Below the pieces are notes generated by a model, which ran no database searches, had not been told where the DNA came from, and saw only the letters and a program-made list of their open reading frames with translations. Shown here one piece after another: positions 1 to 6,879 of a stretch of DNA of 10,994 nt. The position numbers and the translations under genes are program-made. Within the stretch, counting starts at the first letter, position 1. The number at the start of each line of letters is the position of its first letter. The stretch is from Acidimicrobiaceae bacterium (lineage in GTDB: Bacteria; Actinomycetota; Acidimicrobiia; Acidimicrobiales; Bog-793). Location of the stretch: contig JAODBN010000103.1 of the NCBI GenBank assembly GCA_025463965.1, forward strand, positions 1 through 10,994. Reading direction: 5' to 3'.

Positions 1-189
1 GCGATCGCCTACCAGCTCGCCGACGAGCTGATCGCTCCCCAGGCACCCTGGTCGGGCGGGCGCCGTCACCTCCGGGGAGAGGTGATGCTGCCGGACCGGC
101 CCGCGCACCGCAACCCGGACGGCTCCAGCTGGGACGAGCGGGCGTTGCGCACGAGCGGCGGCGACGGTGCCGACACCGACGGTTACTAA
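1..189 (+). CDS. 3' end of an unrecognised protein (partial, 62 residues)
   Basis: Reading frame 1 is open from the first base of the window to a TAA at 187-189, so this is the C-terminal end of a gene that starts outside. The visible peptide begins AIAYQLADELIAPQAPWSGG and ends in a polar Gly/Asp/Ser-rich tail (DGADTDGY) that looks disordered. Codon use is strongly GC-biased at third positions like its neighbours, which supports real coding. I recognise no domain and assign no function. The next gene starts 9 bases after this stop, so the two could be cotranscribed. However, the stop codon itself forms a TANNNT box that could serve the next gene separately. Confidence 0.6.
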   Translation, partial: AIAYQLADELIAPQAPWSGGRRHLRGEVMLPDRPAHRNPDGSSWDERALRTSGGDGADTDGY

Positions 190-192
190 CCT
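187..192 (+). promoter_or_regulatory. Candidate -10 box (TAACCT) for a leaderless deacetylase mRNA
   Basis: TAACCT matches the actinobacterial -10 pattern TANNNT. Its last T lies 7 bases before the A of the ATG at 199, so initiation at the usual distance would start the mRNA on the start codon. No Shine-Dalgarno sequence is visible before this ATG, which fits a leaderless transcript. The TAA of the upstream gene supplies the first three bases of the box. No recognisable -35 is seen. Confidence 0.35.
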
Positions 193-198
193 CTCGCC

Positions 199-927
199 AT
201 GAGCGATCCGACCCTGGACAGCCCCGCGCCCGAGCGAGTGCTCGTCATCACCGCCCACCCTGACGACGTCGACTTCGGCGCGGCCGGCACGGTGGCGAGA
301 TGGACAGCGGCGGGGGTAGAGGTCTCGTACTGCATCGTCACCGACGGCGGGGCAGGTTCGGTCGACCCTACGCTGGAGAGAAGCGAGATCCCGGCCATCC
401 GCCAGGTCGAACAACGAGCCGCGGCCAAGCTCGTGGGCGTCGAGGACGTCACCTTCCTCGGGTGGCGCGACGGAGAGCTCGTCGCCGACCTGGCGCTTCG
501 CCGGGAGCTGGCCGCCCAGATCCGACGGGTCCGGCCGGATATCGTCCTTTGTCCCAGCCCGGAGATCTGGTACGACCGGCTTCCGGCCAGCCATCCCGAC
601 CACCGCGCGGCGGGGGAGGCCGCGCTCGCCGCGGTCTACCCGGACGCCCGCAACCCCTACGCCTTCCCCGAGCTGCTCGAGGCGGGGCTCGAGCCGCACT
701 CGGTGCCAGAGGTGTGGATCATGGCGCATCCGGTCTCGGACCGCGCCGTCGACGTCACCGACCAGATGGAGGCGAAGATCGCCGCCATTTGCGCGCACGT
801 GAGCCAGGTCTCCGATCCCGAGCGCGTGAGCGGGTTCGTGCGCGAGTGGACGTCGGCCGAGGCCCTCAACCACGGCTTCGGGGAGGGGCGCCACGCCGAG
901 TCCTTCAAGGTCATCCGACTCGGCTGA
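199..927 (+). CDS. PIG-L/LmbE-family zinc-dependent deacetylase
   Basis: A 242-residue protein of the PIG-L (LmbE-like) family, metal-dependent hydrolases that remove N-acetyl groups from GlcNAc-type or similar amide substrates. MshB and Mca of the mycothiol pathway belong to it. The hallmark AHPDD is at residues 19-23; by family knowledge H20 and D23 bind zinc and D22 is the general base. The second metal motif SHPDH is at 131-135, with H135 the likely third ligand. The length is normal for a compact family member. The substrate cannot be read from sequence: it could be a sugar conjugate, a mycothiol-related compound or another N-acyl compound. No partner gene for mycothiol synthesis is seen nearby. 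The ATG at 199 lies just before the conserved core and has no Shine-Dalgarno sequence; see the TAACCT box at 187-192. There is no signal peptide, so it should be cytoplasmic. Confidence 0.88.
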   Translation: MSDPTLDSPAPERVLVITAHPDDVDFGAAGTVARWTAAGVEVSYCIVTDGGAGSVDPTLERSEIPAIRQVEQRAAAKLVGVEDVTFLGWRDGELVADLALRRELAAQIRRVRPDIVLCPSPEIWYDRLPASHPDHRAAGEAALAAVYPDARNPYAFPELLEAGLEPHSVPEVWIMAHPVSDRAVDVTDQMEAKIAAICAHVSQVSDPERVSGFVREWTSAEALNHGFGEGRHAESFKVIRLG

Positions 928-952
928 CCGCGAGTCCGAAAACCCGCGGGTC
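926..952. terminator. Weak stem-loop between convergent genes
   Basis: GACCGCG at 926-932 can pair with CGCGGGTC at 945-952 with one bulged G, giving a 7-bp stem and a 12-base loop containing AAAA. It lies exactly between the deacetylase stop and the convergent mscL stop, where a two-way terminator would be expected. There is no T-tract on either side, so this is only a candidate. Confidence 0.3.
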
Positions 953-969
953 GGGATCGGGCCAGGAGA

Positions 970-1386
970 TCAGGCAGCGGTCGCCTCTTCCAGCACGGCG
1001 GTGCAGTAGGCGCAGCGATGTGCGGCAAAGGCGATGGTGGAGCAGCACTCCGGGCACTCTTTGGTCGCGGGCGGCTGGTCGCCGGCGCGGCGCTTGAGGC
1101 GCCGATTGACGGCTTCGACCGGCCGCACCACGAAGAAGAACACCGCCGCGGCGATGCTCAAGAAGGCGATCAGCGCGTTGAGGAAGTCGCCGTAGGCGAA
1201 GATCGAGTGCCCGATCCGAGTGTGGAGGCTTTCGAAGTTGGTCTTTCCGCCGATCGACACCAGCGGCGTGATCAAGTCGGAGACGAGGGCTTTCACCACG
1301 GTGCCAAAGGCACTTCCGACCACGATGCCGACGGCGAGGTCGACCACGTTTCCCCGCATGATGAAGGTCTTGAAGTCTTTGAGCAC
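970..1386 (-). CDS. mscL: Large-conductance mechanosensitive channel MscL with C-terminal Cys4 motif
   Basis: A 138-residue MscL, the homopentameric inner-membrane channel that opens under membrane tension and releases solutes during hypo-osmotic shock. The N-terminus LKDFKTFIMRGNVVDLAVG is the classic amphipathic helix plus start of TM1 (about 12-38). The second helix runs about 66-90 and is followed by the basic segment RRLKRR. I chose the GTG at 1386 because it places LKDFK at residue 2, as in the family, and has GGAGG 5 bases upstream. The ATG at 1437 would add 17 unconserved residues. The odd part is the tail: CPEC at 111-114 and CAYC at 125-128 form a zinc-ribbon-like Cys4 set replacing the usual short helical C-terminus. 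I recall similar tails in some other bacterial MscLs, but zinc binding is inferred. Confidence 0.93.
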   Translation of the reverse strand: MLKDFKTFIMRGNVVDLAVGIVVGSAFGTVVKALVSDLITPLVSIGGKTNFESLHTRIGHSIFAYGDFLNALIAFLSIAAAVFFFVVRPVEAVNRRLKRRAGDQPPATKECPECCSTIAFAAHRCAYCTAVLEEATAA

Positions 1387-1390
1387 GGCG

Positions 1391-1396
1391 CCCTCC
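1391..1396 (-). promoter_or_regulatory. Ribosome binding site deciding the mscL start
   Basis: On the minus strand GGAGGG is followed by a short spacer and the GTG at 1386. It favours this start over the ATG at 1437, which has no such site. Confidence 0.65.
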
Positions 1397-1412
1397 GGAG
1401 TCAGGGGGCGGC

Positions 1413-1424
1413 CGGGGCGCCCCG
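1413..1424. repeat. 12-base perfect palindrome between mscL and marC
   Basis: CGGGGCGCCCCG is a perfect palindrome in the short divergent gap between mscL and the MarC gene. It could be an operator or simply a product of high GC content. No flanking -10 or -35 elements are clear on either strand. Confidence 0.25.
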
Positions 1425-1471
1425 TGTCGCGCGCCACAAGTGCGGCGCGCCCTCACCATCCCATGTAGAAG

Positions 1472-2086
1472 GTGGGGGTGCACGCATCCGCGCTCCGCTT
1501 TTCCTTCCAGGTCTTTGTCACCTTGCTCGTGATCATGGACCCCCTCGGGAGCGTCCCCGTCTTCCTCTCCCTGACGGCCAGCCGCGCACTCTCGGCGCGG
1601 CGCCGTCTCGCCTGGCAGGCCGTCTTAGTGGCGGGGAGCGTGATCACGGTCTTCGCCCTCTTCGGCCAGCAGATCCTGGCCTTACTCGGGATCACCGTGC
1701 CGGCGCTCCAGGGCTCGGGGGGCCTGCTGCTGCTCCTCGTCGCGCTCGAGCTGTTGACCGACCGGACGGACCCGCCGGTCGAGGTCGACGACGTGAACGT
1801 GGCACTCGTCCCGCTCGGGACCCCCCTCATCGCCGGGCCGGGGGCGATCGTTGCCACGATCGTCTTCGTGCGCCAGGCGCATGGCTTTTCCGACGCGGTG
1901 GCGATCGGCGTGGCGCTCGTGGCGGTGCTGATCGTGCTCTACCTGGCGTTGCGGTTCTCTCTGGTCCTGCTCCGGGTGCTGCGACCGGGCGGGATCCACC
2001 TGCTGACCCGGATCTTCGGCCTGTTGCTGTCGGCGATCGCCGTCCAGCTGATCGCCGAGGGGATCCGGGGATTCGTGCGGGCCTAG
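1472..2086 (+). CDS. MarC-family integral membrane protein
   Basis: A 204-residue hydrophobic protein of the MarC family (UPF0056/YchE-like), six-helix inner-membrane proteins of unsettled function. The early link of E. coli MarC to multiple antibiotic resistance was not upheld. Family signs are the segment IMDPLGSVPVF at 21-31 within the first helix region, and the mirrored VPLGTPLIAGPGAI at 113-126 at the start of the second half, consistent with the internal duplication of the family. Further hydrophobic helices cover about 50-71, 82-95, 142-165 and 178-197. The start is uncertain. The GTG at 1472 gives the listed length; the in-frame GTG at 1478 removes two residues and sits just after AAGGTGG. 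It diverges from mscL, and its TAG stop overlaps the convergent murT-gatD stop, leaving no room for a terminator between them. Confidence 0.88.
   Translation: MGVHASALRFSFQVFVTLLVIMDPLGSVPVFLSLTASRALSARRRLAWQAVLVAGSVITVFALFGQQILALLGITVPALQGSGGLLLLLVALELLTDRTDPPVEVDDVNVALVPLGTPLIAGPGAIVATIVFVRQAHGFSDAVAIGVALVAVLIVLYLALRFSLVLLRVLRPGGIHLLTRIFGLLLSAIAVQLIAEGIRGFVRA
2083..2086. other. CTAG shared by two convergent stop codons
   Basis: The palindrome CTAG holds the TAG stop of the MarC gene on the plus strand (2084-2086) and the TAG stop of the MurT-GatD gene on the minus strand (2085-2083). The two genes therefore overlap tail to tail by four bases. Confidence 0.9.
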
Positions 2087-4329
2087 CGGCGCGAGATCGC
2101 CGGAATCCTCCAGACGCTGCGGGCGCGCCGGTTTTGCCCGGAGACGGCCGCGAGGCGCGCTCGCCGGAGGTCTTCTTCTTCTGCGTCGTCGAGGGGAGCG
2201 AGCTCGGCGCCGGTCGCGAGCTGGAGGAGCCGGTCGGCGAGCAGCGGGTTGCGTGCAAGCACGGGGCCGTGCAGGTAGGTGCCGAGCACGCGGCCAGAGC
2301 GCGCCCCGTCTGAGCCGTCGCCGTTGCCGATGCCCCCGAGCACCCGGCCGAGCGGGGCCACCCCGGCGCCGAGCACGGTGTGGCCGGCGTGGTTCTCGAA
2401 GCCGCTGAGCAAGAGCTCCGCGCCGAGCAGGTCCTTCGCCGCCAGGGCCAGGTCGGTCGGCGGGGGACCCTCGACGAGCAGCTCGCCGACTGCACGGGGG
2501 CCGGCGACCCTCACGGTCTCCACGTCGAGCAGGCCGACGCCGGCGAGGGGTCGACCGTCCGAGCCCGGGAAGGCGGTCCCGATGATCTGGTAGCCGGCGC
2601 AGACGGCGAGCACCACCGCCCCGTCGTCCACGGCGCGCCGAAGCGGGCCGGCCCGCAGGACCTCGGCTGAACGGCTCTGCGGTCCGTCCTCGCCGCCTCC
2701 GAGCACGTACAGATCGCCCGAGACCGGAAGCGCCGCGTCGGACGCCGCGAGCAGGAGCTCGACCGAGATTCCCCGCCAGGCCGCGCGATCGGCGAGCACC
2801 GTCCCGTTGCCGCCGTCGCCGTAGGTGCCGAGCAGATCCGGGTGGACGACCACCACCCGCAGCGCGCTCGCCGATCGCGGGCCACGGCGCTTCTGCACCG
2901 GTTCGCCCTCCGGGCCCGCTCCGCTGGGGGCATGCCAGGCGAGGCCGGCGGGAGCGAGGTCGGCCACCCCGGGATCGCCGCTCGGCGCGTTGGGCGCGGT
3001 CGACTCGGAGGGCCCTGGGACCGGCATCGGCGTAGGCATCGCCGACCAGGGCGACGACGCTGCCGGCTCGGGCGCCGGGTCCGAGCGACGAGCGAGATCT
3101 CGTCGCAGGTCCTGGAAGGCCGTGTAGTTGCCGATGTAATCGACGGGGCCGGGCGCCACGGAGATCGCCGAAAGCGGGTCGTCGGCGACTCGGTGGGAGA
3201 CGCCCGCGTGGCGCAGCCGGACCGCGAGGTCCAACCGGCGATCCCCCGTGGCCACGACGGGCCGGCCCGCGAGCAGCTCGAACGGGACGTCCCACAGCCA
3301 GGACGGGTCGTGGCCGTCCGCAATGCGGGCGTTGATCCCGAGCACGACAGGGCCCTCGCCGTGGCGGAGCAGCTCGAGCAGCTCGGTCCAACCGGCGGGG
3401 TTCTTCGCCAAGAGCAGCCGGACCTCGCGGCCGTGCCAGGAGGCACGGGAGAATCGGCCGCCGACCTCGGTGACCTTCGCCATCGCGCCGAGCGCGTCCT
3501 CGGGGCGCACGCCGAGCTCGACGGCCGCCAGCGTCGCCAGGGCGGCGTTGGCTCGGTTGAAGCGCCCGGGGAGCGCGAGGGCGAAGGGCAGCGAGGAGCC
3601 GTCGGCGAACTCGAGCGCGTCGTCGGTGAGCGACGCGGCCGGAAGTGGTCGAGAGAACCCACACCGGCACGACCAGGGACGCTCGTCACCCGAGTCCCCG
3701 TCGGGCCCTACGAGGTCCAGGTGGGCGCCGCACAGCGGGCAGTGGTAGGCGTCTGCCCGCCACAACCCGCCGGCGGCGACAAAGCGGTGGCGGGGAGCGG
3801 ACTGCGCCGCCCACACCACGAGCGGGTCGTCCGCATTGGCGATCACCACCGCCGCGCTGTCCGCGAGCGCCTCGCGCCAGCGGCGAGCCAGCATGCGCAC
3901 CTCGCTCACGCGGTCGAGCTGGTCGCGAGAGAGGTTGAGGAGCACCACCACCTCCGGATCGCTGGCGCGGGCGACGGCCGGGAGGTAGCCCTCGTCGACC
4001 TCCAGGATGGCGAAGCGGGCGTCGCCCGCCTCCGCCAGGGCGGACACGATGCCGGCGGGCATGTTGGCGCCCGCAGACGAGCTGGCGACCGAGCCCGCGG
4101 TGCGGACCGCCTCGGCGAGAAGGCGCGTCGTGGTCGTCTTGCCGTTGGTGCCGCTCACGAGGGCGACACGGCGGTCCCTGCTCAGCCGCTCGAGGAGGGC
4201 CGGCTCGATGAGGAGACCCGCGCGTCCTCCGACCGTTGAGCCACTGCCGATGCGGGCGACGCGCGATGCGCCGGCAACGAGGCGGGTCGCGGCGAGCGCC
4301 GCCGTCGTGCGAAGCCCGCCGCCCGCCAT
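2083..4329 (-). CDS. Fused MurT-GatD: lipid II isoglutamine synthase in one chain
   Basis: A 748-residue protein joining both subunits of the enzyme that amidates the alpha-carboxyl of D-Glu in lipid II to D-isoglutamine. MurT part, about 1-415: Mur-ligase P-loop GTNGKT at 60-65; Cys4 zinc-ribbon insert with C197, C200, C221 and C223; LPGRFNRANA at 253-262; and the DUF1727 C-terminal domain with DGHDPSWLWD at 338-347, which in this family supplies the Asp completing the amidotransferase triad. Residues about 416-489 are a Pro/Ala/Ser/Gly-rich linker. GatD part, about 490-720: class I glutamine amidotransferase with nucleophile C577 in AVCAGYQ, GFENHAGHT at 643-651 and the likely catalytic H687 in GTYLHGP. 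In Staphylococcus, Streptococcus and mycobacteria these are two adjacent genes. The ATG at 4329 was chosen for its GGAGG and because the upstream extension to 4458 is Arg/Gly/Pro-rich and unconserved. Cytoplasmic face of the membrane. Confidence 0.92.
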   Translation of the reverse strand: MAGGGLRTTAALAATRLVAGASRVARIGSGSTVGGRAGLLIEPALLERLSRDRRVALVSGTNGKTTTTRLLAEAVRTAGSVASSSAGANMPAGIVSALAEAGDARFAILEVDEGYLPAVARASDPEVVVLLNLSRDQLDRVSEVRMLARRWREALADSAAVVIANADDPLVVWAAQSAPRHRFVAAGGLWRADAYHCPLCGAHLDLVGPDGDSGDERPWSCRCGFSRPLPAASLTDDALEFADGSSLPFALALPGRFNRANAALATLAAVELGVRPEDALGAMAKVTEVGGRFSRASWHGREVRLLLAKNPAGWTELLELLRHGEGPVVLGINARIADGHDPSWLWDVPFELLAGRPVVATGDRRLDLAVRLRHAGVSHRVADDPLSAISVAPGPVDYIGNYTAFQDLRRDLARRSDPAPEPAASSPWSAMPTPMPVPGPSESTAPNAPSGDPGVADLAPAGLAWHAPSGAGPEGEPVQKRRGPRSASALRVVVVHPDLLGTYGDGGNGTVLADRAAWRGISVELLLAASDAALPVSGDLYVLGGGEDGPQSRSAEVLRAGPLRRAVDDGAVVLAVCAGYQIIGTAFPGSDGRPLAGVGLLDVETVRVAGPRAVGELLVEGPPPTDLALAAKDLLGAELLLSGFENHAGHTVLGAGVAPLGRVLGGIGNGDGSDGARSGRVLGTYLHGPVLARNPLLADRLLQLATGAELAPLDDAEEEDLRRARLAAVSGQNRRARSVWRIPAISRR

Positions 4330-4335
4330 CTCGAT

Positions 4336-4340
4336 CCTCC
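4336..4340 (-). promoter_or_regulatory. Ribosome binding site deciding the murT-gatD start
   Basis: On the minus strand GGAGG lies 6 bases before the ATG at 4329, a near-ideal arrangement. It argues against the ATG at 4458, which would extend the protein by 43 low-complexity residues. Confidence 0.7.
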
Positions 4341-4396
4341 GCTTGCCCTCGCCTGCCGGTCCACTGGGCGGGATCGGTCGCCGACGTCGCCCGCTC

Positions 4397-4402
4397 ACGG
4401 TA
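4397..4402 (-). promoter_or_regulatory. Candidate -10 box (TACCGT) for murT-gatD
   Basis: Read on the minus strand, TACCGT matches TANNNT and lies 67 bases before the ATG at 4329. This would give a 5' untranslated leader of about 60 bases containing the GGAGG. No convincing -35 is seen, and such a box also occurs by chance. Confidence 0.25.
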
Positions 4403-4448
4403 TCGCCCGTGATCGAGCGCGCTCGTCCGCCCGCCACCGGCCGCCCGC

Positions 4449-4481
4449 CGCCGGCCACCAGCCCTCAGCCATCGGCCGGCG
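4449..4481. repeat. 8-base inverted repeat in the divergent region
   Basis: CGCCGGCC at 4449-4456 and GGCCGGCG at 4474-4481 are perfect inverted copies separated by 17 bases. They lie between the candidate promoters of murT-gatD and the rhodanese gene, just upstream of the TAGTGT box. An operator is possible, but in such GC-rich DNA chance is a real alternative. Confidence 0.3.
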
Positions 4482-4488
4482 CCCGGCG

Positions 4489-4494
4489 TAGTGT
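4489..4494 (+). promoter_or_regulatory. Candidate -10 box (TAGTGT) for the rhodanese gene
   Basis: TAGTGT matches TANNNT in an otherwise very GC-rich divergent region, 38 bases before the ATG at 4533. Initiation about 7 bases downstream would give a leader of roughly 32 bases that includes the hairpin at 4503-4518 and the GGGGAGG. No -35 is recognised. Confidence 0.3.
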
Positions 4495-4502
4495 TCGAGC
4501 GA

Positions 4503-4518
4503 GCCGCCGTCCGGCGGC
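4503..4518 (+). promoter_or_regulatory. Small GC hairpin just before the rhodanese ribosome binding site
   Basis: GCCGCCG at 4503-4509 and CGGCGGC at 4512-4518 are perfect complements separated by two bases; in practice about 6 bp with a 4-base loop. It ends two bases before the Shine-Dalgarno GGGGAGG at 4521-4527, so it could influence ribosome access or protect the 5' end. Confidence 0.35.
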
Positions 4519-4520
4519 GA

Positions 4521-4527
4521 GGGGAGG
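4521..4527 (+). promoter_or_regulatory. Ribosome binding site deciding the rhodanese start
   Basis: GGGGAGG lies 5 bases before the ATG at 4533 and favours it over the in-frame GTG at 4491, which has no such site and overlaps the candidate -10 box. Confidence 0.65.
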
Positions 4528-4532
4528 CCACG

Positions 4533-4880
4533 ATGGCAGCAGATGGCGAGCGCGTGCCCGAGGTGTCGGCTGCCGAAGCGCAGCGTCTGCTCTCGAGCGG
4601 CGCCCAGCTGCTCGACGTCCGGGAGGCCGACGAGTGGGCGGCGGGCCATGCTCCCCAGGCGCGCTGGATCCCGCTCGGCGAGCTCGGGGAGCGCCTGGAC
4701 GAGCTCAGCGACGCTGAGCTCGTGGTGGTGTGCCGTTCGGGCGGCCGCTCGCTGATGGCAGCGGGCGCGCTCGTGTCGACGGGTCGCGAAGCCTCGAATC
4801 TCGCTGGCGGAATGCAGGCGTGGCAGGAGGCCGGCTTCGACGTCGTCGACGGCGAAGGCTCGCCAGGCACGGTGATCTGA
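4533..4880 (+). CDS. Single-domain rhodanese-like protein
   Basis: A 115-residue single rhodanese domain, the typical size of GlpE/PspE-like stand-alone members, which transfer sulfane sulfur through a persulfide on the active-site cysteine. The hallmarks in order are VSAAEAQRLL, LLDVREADEWAAGHAPQARWIPLGEL at 26-51 (the conserved DVRE and GHxP-like region), and VVVCRSGGRS at 64-73. C67 is the likely sulfur-carrying Cys, and its loop CRSGGRS is the usual six-residue active-site loop followed by Ser. NLAGGMQAWQEAGFDV at 89-104 is the standard C-terminal segment. No signal peptide, so cytoplasmic. The acceptor and physiological role (thiosulfate or cyanide handling, or sulfur trafficking) cannot be told from sequence. 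It diverges from murT-gatD and is followed after about 70 bases by the ABC exporter operon. No obvious terminator follows it. Confidence 0.9.
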   Translation: MAADGERVPEVSAAEAQRLLSSGAQLLDVREADEWAAGHAPQARWIPLGELGERLDELSDAELVVVCRSGGRSLMAAGALVSTGREASNLAGGMQAWQEAGFDVVDGEGSPGTVI

Positions 4881-4937
4881 GCCGCTTGCATCTACGCCGG
4901 TCGACGGAGGCAATCCGGAAGGTGCCGAACGTTTCGT

Positions 4938-4943
4938 TACGCT
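4938..4943 (+). promoter_or_regulatory. Candidate -10 box (TACGCT) for the ABC exporter operon
   Basis: TACGCT matches TANNNT, and exactly 8 bases follow before the ATG at 4952. Initiation about 7 bases after the last T would start the transcript within two bases of that ATG, that is, an essentially leaderless mRNA. No -35 is recognised. The weak AAGGA at 4944-4948 is an alternative explanation for translation of this ATG. Confidence 0.35.
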
Positions 4944-4951
4944 AAGGACCG

Positions 4952-5001
4952 ATGCCGTCTCACCGTCCCGCCGCCCGGGAGGCGCCGGCACGAGGCAGGA
5001 G

Positions 5002-5005
<4 letters not shown>
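4952..5005 (+). CDS. Possible leaderless upstream ORF of 17 codons (MPSHRPAAREAPARGRS)
   Basis: A short ORF opens with ATG at 4952, eight bases after a TANNNT box, and ends with TGA at 5003-5005. That stop overlaps the TTG start of the exporter gene at 5002 as TTGA. The Shine-Dalgarno-like AGGAG for the TTG lies at 4997-5001, inside this short ORF. The peptide is Arg/Ala/Pro-rich with no recognisable domain or cysteine. The arrangement would let ribosomes that finish the short ORF restart on the poorly spaced TTG. It may be only a chance ORF; there is no conservation evidence here. Confidence 0.35.

Positions 5006-6878
<1,873 letters not shown>

Positions 6879-6879
<1 letters not shown>

Noticed and set aside
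1018..2313. 431-codon plus-strand frame over mscL and marC
   Set aside because: Runs antisense through mscL and out of frame through marC; composition is low-complexity.
1682..3670. 662-codon open frame on the minus strand crossing marC and murT-gatD
   Set aside because: Arg/Pro/Gly-rich translation with no domain; it lies across two well-supported genes and is a GC-bias shadow.
2842..4239. 465-codon plus-strand frame opposite murT-gatD
   Set aside because: Antisense shadow of a gene whose motifs are unmistakable; no ribosome binding site or domain.
4330..4458. N-terminal extension of MurT-GatD to the ATG at 4458
   Set aside because: 43 residues rich in Arg, Gly and Pro with no family match; the ATG at 4329 has an ideal GGAGG.
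4881..4937. Possible terminator after the rhodanese gene (TTGC/GCAA and CCG/CGG arms)
   Set aside because: Only 3-4 bp arms with mismatches and no T-tract; not convincing.
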